From contig CM056381.1 of assembly GCA_029718625.1 (NCBI GenBank), positions 50,290,707 to 50,354,706 on the forward strand: 64,000 nt of DNA. Direction: 5' to 3'. The translations under genes were made by a program, and so were the position numbers. Source of the stretch: Synaphobranchus kaupii. Its lineage: Eukaryota; Chordata; Actinopteri; Anguilliformes; Synaphobranchidae. The notes beneath the pieces were generated by a model. It did no database searches, was not told the origin of the DNA, and saw nothing but the letters and a program-made list of their open reading frames with translations. This document shows positions 41,120 to 53,449 of the stretch, one piece after another (position 1 is the stretch's first letter; each line of letters starts with the position of its first letter).

Positions 41120-41332
41120 TTTGTTGTTTGTTTAGCTAGTAGTGAGGAGAGAGCGTATTGAGTTCAGTGGGGCTGAGTCAGTTCACCAAGACACACCCTT
41201 TCACTCCTTGACCGTATGAATATTCATAATATGACTACGTGGCATCATCGTCATATGACCACACCTACTCACGAGTTTCAGTTCAAATTGAAGCGGTAAA
41301 AAAGGCCTTAGAAAAGGCTCTGCAGTATCTCT

Positions 41333-41420
41333 TTAAGAGGCCTGGATCAGGTTCTTTTAAGAGGCCTTTTTCTGCTAAGAGACCTTGATCTGGCTCTATT
41401 AAGAAGCCTTGACCTGGCCC
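41333..41420 (+). repeat. TTAA minisatellite, piece 4
   Basis: TTAAGAGGCCTGGATCAGG and about two more units (TTCTTTTAAGAGGCC, TCTATTAAGAAGCCTTGACC). Confidence 0.8.
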
Positions 41421-41489
41421 GAGCATGATTACTTTACCATGAGTTTCACCCCAAAAGTCATGGGCTAAAAAGTTTGTTTTTCTACTGAA

Positions 41490-41890
41490 AAGTGAAGAGT
41501 CTACTATACATCTACTGTAACCTATAGGTGGTGCTACAGGCATCCACAGTGCCCAGATGGAATTTAATTGCATCGGGGTGTGCTCAGCACAGAGAAATAT
41601 GAAAGTATTAGAATTTTCTACTGTACATCTACTGTAACCATTGACCTTTGCGTGGTGCTAGAGGCTCCTGTAGTGCCCATAGGAAATTTCATCAAGGTGT
41701 GCTAAGGACAGTAAAATATGCAAGTATCCAATTTTCATACTTCTACTGAAAAGTGAAGGGTCTACTGTACATCTACGGTAACCTATACGGGGTGCTACCG
41801 GCTCCTTCATTGCCCTGATGAAATTTTTCTGTATCAGGGTGTGCTCAGCACAGAGAAATATGCAAACATGCTTCTAATCCAACAGAAAAA
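41490..41890. repeat. Three-copy tandem repeat, ~120-140 bp
   Basis: Units starting CTACTATACATCTACTGTAA (about 41499), CTACTGTACATCTACTGTAA (about 41620) and CTACTGTACATCTACGGTAA (about 41762), each with GGTGCTA...GTGCCC and GGTGTGCTCAGCACAGA. Noncoding. Confidence 0.8.
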
Positions 41891-42656
41891 TATGCAAATA
41901 TGCTTCAACTCAAAAATATAGAGTACACTGTAATTATACTGTAAATATTATATGAACTATGAGTGTAGAACCCGCACAGCTAGACCAATGAGGGAATAGC
42001 CGGAGGGGAAAGTGCAACGTGTTTTTCCTCTGCTGTTGTGATGTAAATAAAAGAGGTTAATGATTTATCCTCCGTACATGAACAGATCACAATTACAGTT
42101 AAAAATATACTGGGTCCGTCGCCACGAGTCAGATATGAATGCGCTGCTCCATATCCCGCTTAAGACAGGCCTGAAATGGATCAGTATGATTCTTATTCTC
42201 CGTTTGCAAACAGGGCCATGTTGTCATCACGGATATATCCGATCTGTCGTCCAAATGTCAATATTCTAATGGTAGCATTAGAACACTCACAAAGGAGCTG
42301 AACAACACATCGAATATATCTATGATCACAAACAGTAAGCGTAACAGTTACTATTAATTTACTCGTTATTATCTGACTCCTCCATATGAAACTAGAATTT
42401 AGAATTTGGTTTTAAACATGCGTGAAACTCGGAGTGGTTACACTCGACTCTTCCGTGTGTGCCACCATTACTCAATATATGCTCCCGGGATTAGCACTAT
42501 TGCCGAATCTCAGGTCGGTGGAGAACACAGAGGTTGGGGGTCTGGCCAACACAATACATGCATTATATTTTACATAGATAGTTGCGAGCCCAGGTCAGCG
42601 TGCACTCAGAGGGCTCCTTAAGGCTAATTTGACAAGAACCGACGTAGAACGTCAAT
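41891..42656. other. No recognised feature
   Basis: Unassigned sequence between the tandem repeat and the solo LTR. No coding region supported. Confidence 0.45.
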
Positions 42657-42661
42657 GGGTT

Positions 42662-44569
42662 TGTCATGGTTTTTAACCCTTTTCCCTATGCGGTTGTTTT
42701 CCTTGGTGGCCACGCGAGGGCGCTGCTCTTTTGTTGGATGCTTGCTCCGTCCTGCTTGGATTGCCCACACCTGTGCGTGGTCACCTGGAGAGATATTTAA
42801 GCCTCCCGTTTCCTTCGTTCGGGTCTTCGATATTAATTGTTCATTGTGATTGTTTATTGTTTTGTACTGTGGTGTTTTTGTTGGCTGTGAGTTACTCGTA
42901 CCATTTGGGCTACTTGCCTATTTTAACGTCTCTTTGTTGAGGCAGGGCTTATTTCTTGCTGGCTTGGTAGTTACTTATCTCGTAGAAGTATGGGACCGTG
43001 GATCTCTGCTCTATTTCGCCTTTTTTGTGCTTTTTCTCCGTGTATGGAGATTTGGGCGATTCTGTTCGGAACTGTAGTTCTGTTCGCCCTTCGGTGCATG
43101 TCGTCTCATGGGGAGATCGGGCGTTTCGCTTCTACTAGGTTGCTTAGCTTGTAGAAGTATATAGAGTAGCTGTTCCTTGTTCCATTTTCGCCTGTTATTG
43201 GTTCCTACTGAGAGTCCTGGCGTTTGCTTCTACTCATTTCCGTGTTACGGTGAGCCAGTGAGTAGCTTTGGTACGTTTATTCCCTGTTTTGTCTCCTTCT
43301 CGTGGACTACGTTCCTCTTTGTTGTGAGTCAGGTTTTTTTTGTTTATATTTAGAGGCTGTCGTGCTATTTTTGCGTTGGTCTTTTGTTGCAGCTGTCCTC
43401 CGTCCTTTTTACCTACGGGACGATTTTGTTCGGAACTGTTGTTCTGTTCGGGTTCCGGGTATGTTTCTCCTTGTGTGGAGTTTGGGCGAGGTTGTGGACA
43501 TGTTTGTGTATGACTGCGTGTAGCATGGGAACGTCTATTCTCGGTTCCTTCGCCTCGTTACATATTCCTTTACTGAGAGGCTTGGGCATGTTTTCAATTA
43601 AGCTTGCGTTAGTCATATTGGATAGTAAAGTTATGGGACGACGGTGCTCCATCGGCACACCTGTAAAATGTTTCTCTCTCCTGGGAGATCGGGTGTTTAC
43701 CCCTTTGTTTTCTGCATTTGACTGCGAGCCTATTAATGGAACGTTAAATCTCTGTTCCTGTTCGCCTCATTACATTTCCCCTTACTGAGAGGCAGGGCTT
43801 GTATTTGTGTTTGTGCTTGTGCTAGTCAGATAGCTGATAGTTTCGGTGCAGCTGTCCTTTCGTCTTTTGTGCTTTTTTCTCCGTGTAAGGAGATTTGGGC
43901 GATTCTGTTCGGAACTGTAGTTCTGTTCGCCCTTCGGTGCATGTCGTCTCATAGGGAGACCGGGCGATGTTGTGGACATGTTTGCGTGTGACTGCGAGCC
44001 TCAATCTAAGCCTTGGAACATTAATGATCTGTTCCTTCGCCTCGTTACATTTCTCCTTACTGAGAAGCTAGGGGCGTGGCTTTCTATTTTAAGCTTAGTC
44101 ATTTTGCTGGTAAGGCTATGGGACTGCGGTGCTCCGTCGGCTCGCCTGTAAAATGTTTCTCCCCCCTGGGAGATCGGGCGTTTACCCCCTTTATGTTCTG
44201 CATGTGACTGTTAGTTTATGGAAGTAGCCACAGAACGTTATCTCTGTTCTTTCGCCTCCTCTTAGACAATCGTATCATTTTGCTATATTTGTTGACTGTA
44301 TTTATTTGTGCCTTTACGCTACTCGTCCGTTCTTATGTGTCTCGTTACCTAGACAGGGTGCGTATTATTTCTGGCTATTCAGAGACCTGTCCTTGCGCTT
44401 CTACTTATGGGCGTGTGACAGTGAGTCGGTTGGTAGTGTCTGTAGGCGTATTCGTTGTATGTTCTCCTCCCTTAGCTGCGGGGTTTCCCGCCTTAGTGGC
44501 CCTCTAGGGCTTTAAGAATCCCCTTGCTGCATTTGGCTCCTAATTCCTCACATGTCACGCCCCATTACA
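42662..44569 (+). repeat. Solo LTR, 1.9 kb, with internal repeats
   Basis: TGTCATGGTTTTTAACCC...CGCCCCATTACA flanked by the 5-bp duplication GGGTT (42657-42661, 44570-44574). GAGATATTTAAGCC (about 42793) may be the TATA region. The body consists of several diverged copies of the same modules (GAGGCAGGGC, TTCGGAACTGTTGTTCTGTT, GTTGTGGACATGTTTG, TCTCCTGGGAGATCGGGCGT), so the LTR grew by internal duplication. Same family as 34274-36165. Confidence 0.85.
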
Positions 44570-44574
44570 GGGTT

Positions 44575-46057
44575 CTCTTCACATCAAATTCCCAGAACCA
44601 TGCATCACCAATCCCTTCTACTGGCAGAACTTAGCCGCCTTCCCAACTTGGGGACTCCACATAAAGTACCACGCCACTGATCAGTTGGTCATTGGTCAGA
44701 ATTGTTCCCCTGAGTATTCAGTCGTAATTTAGGCTGAAAAAGGTATAAAATGGATTAGTCATGGAGACCATGCAAGTTAAAATAAGAAGAATTTATTCAC
44801 AGGCAGGTAGGTCATTATCTTAGAATTATTAGTCAATTTACAGAATATAGAAATTAAAGAAAAGAAAACACAGAGTAAATATCTTACCCAGCCTGCTTCA
44901 GCTACACAAAGATACAGAATACGCACAGTGTGGGAAGTCGGTTGCGATCTTCCTTACACAAAACACAGAGTCTGCACGGTGTGGGAAGTCGGTTGCGATC
45001 TTCCCTACACACACACACACACAATCTGCACGGTGTGGGAAGTTGGTTGCGATCTTCCCAGATAGGCTTGTCGCCCTTTCTTTTATGCCAAATCCCACGT
45101 TTGAACCAGGTGGCAGTGCCATAAATTAACCTGGAGGTGTGGTCGAATCTGGAATTTAGACCCCCACCTTTGGGGGTTGTTAGTAGGAAGGGGGTGCTTA
45201 ATCCCCTGCCTAAGGGGAAAAGGAGATGATTAACAGAGAGGACATTCCAATGTTATAGTTTTTCCCTGAGTGGTTGAAACTATGTTTTACTAAACTCCAT
45301 TTGGTATGAAATGTATCTCATTCGATTCCTTGATTTTACCGGATTACATCCATACCAAACAGATTACCATTATGATTATTATTCACAGATTAATAGTCTT
45401 ATTATGTTGCAGTTGTCATGAAAATTCCCTCCTGATGAACCATTTTACATGCAATTCCTGTTACTACTACATAAGACATAATGTAACAATATAAGAATCA
45501 CATGTGCAATGTTTGTAAGTTTTACAGGGTCTGTTGACCATCTCAACAGAAGTTTCAGAGCCCTGTTCCAGGAGTGAAGTAAAGGGTGTAATGACAGATG
45601 TGCCAACATGAGGGCACTGCGGTACTGTCCGGAGTTTTTCCCCTAGGCCTGACCTAGGTATGAGGTCACGGGAGAGGTCAACAGGTGGCCGGGTCGGCCA
45701 TTTCCCATTTCCCTTTTCCATAGTTTGGCCAGTGGCTTAATGACCCCTTCTGCCCTAAATGCCCCTAAAACACACATATACACCCATGACACAGTTCCGT
45801 TTCTCCTTATCAGTCTTTTCCCCAGATGGGGACATTCCTGTGAGCCAATGGCCCACACATCCAAAGGAAATCCTAGTCGTTATTCCAAGGCTGCCTGGTC
45901 CTTTGATGCGCATGACAAACCTCAGCTCACAGGTCTTTTCAAAATGTCAGTCTTTCCTGCATTCCACTTTGACTCCCCTCCTACATGAGTGTATTCATAT
46001 GATGGGTCATATAGACCCAAACATCACAGGGGCTGTGATGACATCTAGCATTCATAT
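44575..46057. other. Mostly unassigned; one three-copy repeat
   Basis: Three copies of GTGTGGGAAGTCGGTTGCGA start at 44929, 44979 and 45033 (spacing 50 and 54 bp) with a short CA run. The rest shows only chance frames. Confidence 0.6.
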
Positions 46058-46318
46058 ATCCATCCATCCATTATCTAACCCACTTATTCCTTGTCAGGGT
46101 CACGGTGGGGCTTGAGCCTATCCCAGCATGCATTGGGCAAGAAGCAGGAATACACCCCGGACAGGTCACCACTCCATCGCAGGGCACACGCATCATTCAC
46201 TCACACACTCATACCTATGGGCAATTTAGAGTCTCCAATTCACCTAACCTGCATGTCTTTGGACTGTAGGAGGAAACCCACGCAGACATGGGGAGAACAT
46301 GCAAACTCCACCCAAATT
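46058..46318 (-). repeat. LINE 3' tail (RTE/Expander-like)
   Basis: CATCCATCCATTATCTAACC at the left, then CAGGGTCACGGTGGGGCTTG, GCCTATCCCAGCATGCATTG and GGCAATTTAGAGTCTCCAAT, ending CATGGGGAGAACATGCAAAC. This is a very common teleost non-LTR 3' region in reverse orientation. Clade name from memory. Confidence 0.7.
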
Positions 46319-46849
46319 ATTAAAAAATCATGCTACAGGTTAGCAGTCATCAAAACTTAATTGAAAACTTTCATTCTTCAACCTTCATGGCATCACATAT
46401 ACCAACAAGACCTTTGACTCATTTGTCTGACAGAATGCCACAAGTTCTAAAAGTAAATGGATTTATTTCTCAGCCAAAAAGGTGTCAGACAATGCAACAT
46501 CATTCCTCAGTCTGGTATGGTGTGGTAACTAAGATTTTGACACCAAAAATTTTAGGATATCGTCTCATACCTCAGAGCCAGGCGAAAAGTTGTACATTTT
46601 ATCTTGAGAATTATTTTTAGGTAACAAAAAGCTTCTATAATGCTTTTATTAATTCCACAACTAATTTTGTATATAAATCATATTCCTAAAGGCATAATGT
46701 AACAGAAAAGGTGTTTATGTTTAAATCTCATTCAAAACAAACAGTGATACTTGAAGATTTACCTTTTTAAATGAATAATCATTTTCATAAACAGCTGCAC
46801 AACACAAATGGCATGCTCCTCCATCATATGGCTGCAACAATATATAAAG
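46319..46849. other. No recognised feature
   Basis: AT-rich; a 96-codon open frame at 46330-46620 has no recognisable motif. Confidence 0.4.
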
Positions 46850-47060
46850 TATGTAGACATGGTGACGAGGTTTAGTTGTCGTTTGAGCAAACATTAGAAA
46901 TTGGCAAGAAGCATGATCTAATAGCGACTTTGACTGTGGTTGGTGCCAGACATGGTGGTTCCAGCATCTCAGAAACAGCTGCCCTCCTAGAGTCAGAATT
47001 TGGCGTAATCCATGGATCATGCTAATAAAGGTACCTAATAAAGCGGCCACTGAGTGTTTA
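46850..47060 (-). mobile_element. Tc1-like transposon remnant with large internal deletion
   Basis: Read on the plus strand, GTTGGTGCCAGACATGGTGG, TCTCAGAAACAGCTGCCCTCC and then abruptly AGAGTCAGAATTTGGCGT. The first is the 5' part of a common fish Tc1-like transposase region and the second a part several hundred bp further on. It ends GGTACCTAATAAAGCGGCCA, the typical 3' end before the terminal repeat. The coding orientation is therefore plus; strand is entered as minus only for the overlapping chance frame. Dead. Confidence 0.7.
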
Positions 47061-47157
47061 TACCTATACCACGATTATGCTGGAAAGCTGAATTGACCGT
47101 TTGTCTTGTGATGATGACTACTGTTTATTTATGCCAGGACAAGCCTGGCTAGCTTTC

Positions 47158-47291
47158 TAACACACAGAGAGGCAGGTCCTATCTCAATCAAATGACCTGA
47201 GCACAACCACTGTGTGCAGAATATTAACACACAGAGAGGCAGGTCCTATCTCAATCAAATGACCTGAGCACAACCAGTGTGTGCAGAATAT
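47158..47291. repeat. 67-bp tandem duplication
   Basis: AACACACAGAGAGGCAGGTC and the following bases to GTGTGCAGAATA occur twice, 67 bp apart, nearly identical. Confidence 0.88.
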
Positions 47292-47723
47292 ACTGAATGA
47301 AGACAAAAGCCTAACTAGGCCACAATTCTCAAATCTCATTTAACATTTTAATGACTATGCCAAAAAAAGCTATTTAATTAAGCTGCCTTCCAAAATTAAG
47401 AGCAAATCTTCTATGGCTACTGATGCAGTTCAACCGTACAAAACATCTCCAGAGACAGGAACTTAAAGAACCATAGAAACTACTGTAAGACTAGCATTGC
47501 TGCAACTGCTTTTACTCTCTGGTCCTACTCACTCCACTTAGTAAGTGATTCAAAAGAAGATTAGACTGCCTTTCCAATATCAACCTTCGATGAATGAAAA
47601 GAGTTCCAAAACACTACCAGGAGAAGCCTATATGTGTAGATCAGCGCTACTCAACTTTTTGTTCTGTGGATCCATTTCGTTTTTGAGGTGCAGATGTAAT
47701 GGCAGTGAGCTATGCATGCATAC

Positions 47724-48241
47724 AGTAAGAGGTAAAGAGTTGTTTATTGGAAAACATATGGAGAAAAAAAGGGAACTTTTGACAGTGTCAAACTGTAAAT
47801 AACACACTGTGTTTTGCTTCCCTTTAATCACACCTGCCCACCCCATCTGCTGCATTGTGCAACTACTCTGTGTACCATCTACACCACCAGGGCTACTCAA
47901 CTCGAGTGTCTGCAGGCATTTGCTCCAACCATGCCCGACACCACCTGATTTCATTACTACCACTCTGGGGTTCAGGAAGTAAGCTTAATAGTGAAATTAG
48001 GTGGTATAGGCCATGGTTGGAGCAAATACATGCAGACACTGCAAACCACATGACCTAGAGTTGAGTAGCCCTGGTGTAGATGGTACACAGAGTAGTTGCA
48101 CAATGCAGCAGATGGGGTGGGCAGGTGTGATTATAGGGAAGCAAAACACTTTTGTAGTGTATCATTTACAGTTTTACACTGTCAAAATTTCCTTTTTTCT
48201 CTCTATATGTTTTCCAGTAAACAACTATTTACCTCTTACCT
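47724..48241. mobile_element. ~0.5-kb foldback element
   Basis: Left arm (47724 to about 47970) and right arm (about 47985-48241) are inverted copies: e.g. CTGTGTACCATCTACACCAC at 47869 against GTGGTGT-like complement GGTGTAGATGGTACACAGAG at 48072. The loop is very short. No coding capacity. Superfamily unknown. Confidence 0.82.
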
Positions 48242-48559
48242 CAAATACAAAATGGCTTATGAGTTGATTTTTTAAAGAAACCAAGGTGGTGTTATGCGTG
48301 CTATTTAAAAGGCACATCAATTTTATTGTTGGGAGACCATGTCTTCTATTTATCACAGTGATCTATTAGGTGGAGGTGATTCATTTATTAGAGCTGTGTG
48401 ACAGACTGCAAGGCAGAGGAGCCCATCCCACAGACCCACTGTGGCTTAGACACACACTGCACTGCTCATAATCATTCTGCTGTCCTTGGAGGGTCAAAGC
48501 ATCTTCATCTCTGTGTTTATTTTCTCTGTCTGACAGAGGCATGCACACACAGACACATG

Positions 48560-48835
48560 TATACACAGAGTCTCTCTCTCTTTTTCTCACTCACTCACTC
48601 ACACACACATAAAAGACAGACACATGCCTACAAATGCATAAATTCAAATATTCAGATGGACAGACACATACATGAATCTCTAAAATCCATCCTCCTTCCC
48701 TCCCTCCCTCCCTCTCTCATGCATACACAAACGAGACAGACATATGCATACAAATACTCACATAAACAGGTAGATAGATATGTATATATACAAATATTCA
48801 CAAAGGCAGACACATATAAATCTATAAAACCCCAT

Positions 48836-48922
<87 letters not shown>
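48560..48922. repeat. Microsatellite cluster (CT)n, (CA)n and ACAGACA-rich
   Basis: TCTCTCTC, ACACACAC and TCCCTCCCTCCC runs; the longest is (CT)n followed by (CA)n at about 48836-48922. Confidence 0.95.
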
Positions 48923-48925
<3 letters not shown>

Positions 48926-51480
48926 GACCTTCCCTGTCTCCTTTACCCTTTTTAGCTGAAGTTGCAATTTGTGACTGATTTATGATGTGGAACTGATGCT
49001 TGTGTCCTATCTCACGTCTCCAGCTAGCAGACAGGTGCAAGGAAGCTCCAGGTCCCGGATTGTTGAAAGACTAAATGAAACAGTAACAGTCGATATAAGG
49101 GAGGAAAAAACACATGCAAATTACCATCAATGCATCTTATACTGAAAACATGTACACTCACGTGAAGGAGAGAATAGGAAACCTAGACTTTGCTCAAAGA
49201 ACTATGCAGCAATAGCTGCTGAGCCAGTAGCTGTGGTTCCATGGCAGCTGGAGCTCAGGTTTGATGTCATCACCATGGAAACCAACCCAGATTGCCTGTC
49301 ACAGCACGAGATCAGTGTTTCCATGGCAATGCACCAGTGGAGTTATAATCTTGTTTTGTTTATTCACTGTGGTAGGGGGCATGAAAGGAGCATGTCAGAG
49401 AGCCTTCATATTTACAACTGCACCAAACTTCCTCTTTAAACCACATTATATTCAACCAAAATATCTGCTCACCAGCTCCAACAGCCAGGTATGCGTTAAT
49501 ATCACCACGATCATGGAATATTTTCTAGAATGCTTTTAGGTGTTTTTTAAATAAAAATACTTTTGAAAACTGTCAAAGACAAAGTATTTATTTATAGGTC
49601 ACATATAACAGTGAGAAAGTGGTGCATTACTAGAAACGTCCAAGATGTACATTGTCCATTACTGACACATACAAATCAGGTGTCCTGGGATACCCATGTT
49701 TGGCTGTCATTTCAACCACCGTTGCAACCCCTGAATTGTAACAATTAATTATGAATTATTCTTAAATAAACCTTTTAATTGAATATGTCAGGGTTTACCT
49801 TCTGAAGGTCACATCATTTAAAAAAAAGCTATGCAGACCTGAAGAATACATTTCTGTCATTCACATCGCAGGACTTTTAATTAGTCATGCTTGGCAAAAC
49901 CAATTTGGCACTGTCTTCCAATTTGGCACTGTAATACAAAACATTTCACCAACATCATCTAAAATGATAGACAAAGACTATATAATTAACTATGGGGTTT
50001 TTTTTGTCAAGAAAAACACTGAAATGGCTGTGTTCACTGTCTTTCGTGATAAAACTGGAAAGATATAAACATTGTATTGACATGCCAACTTGCTCGATTA
50101 ATGTGGACGTTAATATATGATGCATTTGGTGAAGAAGTTTACAGTCACACAGAGCATGGGCACTGTTTAATATGCTTTTCATATTACCAGCAGACACTGG
50201 GGCTCCCCAGTACCAAGTTTGAATCCCCCTTCAACCCCCCATCCAATTCAAGTTAATCTTCTTTCACACTTGTTTCAAAATGGGGCAGGGCTAAAGGGCT
50301 GCCCTTACATTATAAAGACTGCAGTTATGAAGGTGTATATATGAAGGTGCAGAGGGTAAGGAGGGAATATTGATCCTCATTCATTGCACTCAGAGTCTGG
50401 TGCCCCACTCCCAAGTTCTCATGAATACCATTAAGCAGTTAACTCCAGCCACCAGAATGCCAATTCTACAAGCGAAAAGTTGTTCAATCCCAGACACCAT
50501 GCCAACGCATGCGCATACAGTCCACATAGGATCATTAAGCCGACAAACTTTGTTGGACACGCATATATGCAGAGTGCTCCCTATCCCTCCTTTTTACCAC
50601 AAGCCTATGCTCATTTATGGCACAGCAGCGATATTTACTCTTGCCCTTGGAGACTTGCATTGTGTGCTGGTTTTTATTTTACCAATTCAGAGCCAAGAAA
50701 CCAAGTGAGGCGAGTGAAATGTGTAATCAACTCTTTTAATCAGTGCAGAGTCCTGTACGTATCTCTAAAGACAAAAGTGAACACCATCGTGCTGCAGTCT
50801 CTCAGGTTTGTATTTGCTGCCATCTAGTGGATGAGGCACAGAACACAACATTTAAAGCATTTGCCTTTGAATTTTTTTTTCAAAATCATGAGGATAATCT
50901 TATTTGTAATTAAACACTTAGAAAGGATCAGTGTTTCGTTCAAGAGTTGTAAGGCTGTTCTTCAATGCTTGACACAGAGATAATCATGAGATCACACCAC
51001 CAAAATAAAATGGAAGTGCAGCACAAGTTCCCTTGGTCCCAGGAGGCTTCTTCTTGCAGGGCTCTCCAAAGAAAAGTTTAATCTGCAAAACCATTTTTTT
51101 TTAAGAAAGGGTTCCTCAAGAGTTGTTTGTAAGACAAGAATTTCAATCAACAACTCTTTTCATTCAAAACCCCCTTTTTGGAGAAAAGAGTTTTTCAAGG
51201 ATTCTTTTGAGGTCGAAGGGATTCTATATATAAAGCAAAATAGAATAATTTCCATCCTAATGAACATTTTATATTTCAAATAGTTTGTTGACTTTGTTTT
51301 AAATAGGGCTTAGTTGTAAGCTGTTGAATAGCAACATCAGGTATCTTTCAGTCATCTGTGAACACTTTTGAAATACGGTTGTTAGGATGGCTTAATATTT
51401 GTTCATTGTTCATACAGTATATCTGAATCCCCTTAACCTCCTAAGACTGAGAAATTCAGTTTTATCCCCTGTAGCACAAT
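48923..51480. other. No recognised feature
   Basis: Unique-looking sequence with chance frames only. AT-rich and without repeats that I can name. Confidence 0.4.
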
Positions 51481-51630
51481 ATGCTATGCTAAAAACAAGA
51501 ACCATATATTCTGCTATGCTAAAAACAAGAATCTCAAGAACCATATATTCTGCTATGCTAAAAACAAGAACCATATATTCTGCTATGCTAAAAACAAGAA
51601 CCATGTTTTCTGATATGTTAAAAACAAGGT
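51481..51630. repeat. 30-bp minisatellite (5 units)
   Basis: GCTATGCTAAAAACAAGAAC plus CATATATTCT, period 30 bp with one 9-bp insertion. Starts at 51483, 51513, 51552, 51582 and (diverged) 51612. Confidence 0.9.
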
Positions 51631-51770
51631 AAAAGTACAAGGGCCATTCAATAAAAATAAAATAAATAATATTTTTGAAAATATTGTCACTGGGAGACAC
51701 GAGAGTGCAGTGTATAAACAAATGCACGAAACAAAGACCAGATCCAATACAGTCTTAACAAATAAGCAGC

Positions 51771-51865
51771 ACAATCTAAACCAGATAAACCTCTCACAAC
51801 AGAGCAGTCTCATACTACGTCAAACACAATCTAAACCAGATAAACCTCTCACAGCAGAGCAGCAG
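51771..51865. repeat. Two-copy repeat, 52-bp spacing
   Basis: CACAATCTAAACCAGATAAA followed by CCTCTCACAACAGAGCAG occurs at about 51771 and again, with one change, at about 51825. Confidence 0.8.
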
Positions 51866-52732
51866 CACCCTCAAACATAAGCAGACCCACTTCACATCTG
51901 TACATACGCTGTACAAACTTGTCCCTGTTCAAAACACTGAATATGACCTATCTAGAAGTCAGAAAACATACTGAACATGTATAAGTCAGCCAGAAAACAT
52001 ACAGCAGCTAGCCAGCTAAACAATATCAAACAGACTATAGTCATCATAGAACAATACCTAGCCAGCTAACTAGCCAAAGTGCACGCAGATTAATTTTAAA
52101 ACTGTATGCATTTATTTATTCACAGATTTCTTTTGCAATGCATATATTAATTAATGTATTTAATCCATAGGACAGCTTTTCTGTCAGTGTAGTGGGTTGA
52201 TTAGTAGAATCAGTTGTGTAACTGCTTGGTTTGAAAAAAAGCCTGCACCCACACTGGCCCTTTCTGGATATGATTGAGGACCCCTGGTGGAGAGGAAGCC
52301 TCCTGCCAGCAGGGGGCAGAAATGGCCACCAGACAGGTGCAACAGCTGTGAGAGAAACAAGTATGTGACTCTGTCCTCAGCTTATTATTTAGAATCAGGT
52401 ATACAGCAACACCAACAGAGATGATAAGATTAGTAGAGGTAGAAGCTTAAAATTCTCAGATAGATTGTTTTGTTCACAACCACAGGCTGAGCCCTACAGT
52501 AATTGGTTGTCATCAGCTGACTTGAACCATTAATAACATACATCTGACAGTGGAAATAATGAAATAATGATACTAATTTATTTATTGGGGCCTTTTCAGG
52601 TAAAATCTTATTCGTTGCATTATTTTGCAAATGCTTGGATCATGATTGTCAAGTCATAGAATACCAATTTACTTTATTTGTCTCAAATCTTTTAGCAATG
52701 CATCATAAACAGGTGTTCACAAACTTAGGTAT
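51866..52732. other. No recognised feature
   Basis: Unassigned. A short stretch near 52235-52290 (GCCTGCACCCACACTGGCCC) resembles the edge of a common fish repeat but cannot be delimited. Confidence 0.4.
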
Positions 52733-52775
52733 TTACATTACATTCATTTAGCAAACGCTTATATCCAAAGCGACG
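52733..52775 (-). repeat. UnaL2-type tail fragment
   Basis: ACATTACATTCATTTAGCAA followed by ACGCTTATATCCAAAGCGAC. Confidence 0.7.
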
Positions 52776-53449
52776 AAGGCTTCGTTCACTTTCTGGGTTT
52801 TTTAAAATATCGTTTTGGTTTTAGTGCGTTTGGGAATTTGAGGGTCTGTGATCAAAAACAAGAAAATACACTTGAAGTCATTCAAAAGCAGTTTGAACAT
52901 TTGTGCCTCCAGAGGTTGTACATGTGTATATTACACTTTTATTCAACACAAAAATAATTTTAATCTGTTCACATAATTTTCTGTGGCACATGTAACTCCA
53001 GACCGCTGTGCTCAAGGACAGAAGTCCAAGCATGATATAAAAACTTTAGAATTGTTTATAATTGGGAAGAAAAGCAAAACAAATCGTAAAAAATTCAACT
53101 TGTGTTCTTCCATCCAAAGCCAACACTCTCTAAAATTATCTTCCAAAGATCCTGAAAAAACTCATAACCCAGTTTTAAACAAATCTGGCTTTTAACATGC
53201 TGCCCATGAGTCTGTTGTTTTGTTTATGTGTTGATACCAGTTTATTATTTTCTTTTTTTTAAATCAATTTTAATGATTGTATTTTATTGGTGTTTTACAA
53301 ATTTTACAGATTCTCTTTATTCTTTTTTCTTTGCACACTTTATAAAGTGCTTTGAGTGTGAGAAAAGATACATTCTATATAGAGAATTGATTATTATTTT
53401 GATTATTATTATTATTAATATTATTGTTGTTGCAATGGCTATGGCTGTG

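Larger units (their letters stand above)
38023..41332. mobile_element. TTAA-flanked transposon B with THAP and P2X7-like coding remnants
   Basis: Ends AGTGATACTGCAG and (inverse) AGAGATACTGCAG, flanked by TTAA (38019-38022, 41333-41336). Excision restores the minisatellite in register. The left side carries a broken THAP-type finger (38468-38651), and the right side an acidic ORF reading inward on the minus strand (40934-41119). A hAT element (38873-40603) sits inside. TTAA targets with a THAP finger suggest Kolobok; I state this from memory of that superfamily. Confidence 0.78.

Noticed and set aside
51399..51632. Repeated peptide MLKTRTIYSA
   Set aside because: Translation of a 30-bp minisatellite; no evidence of coding.
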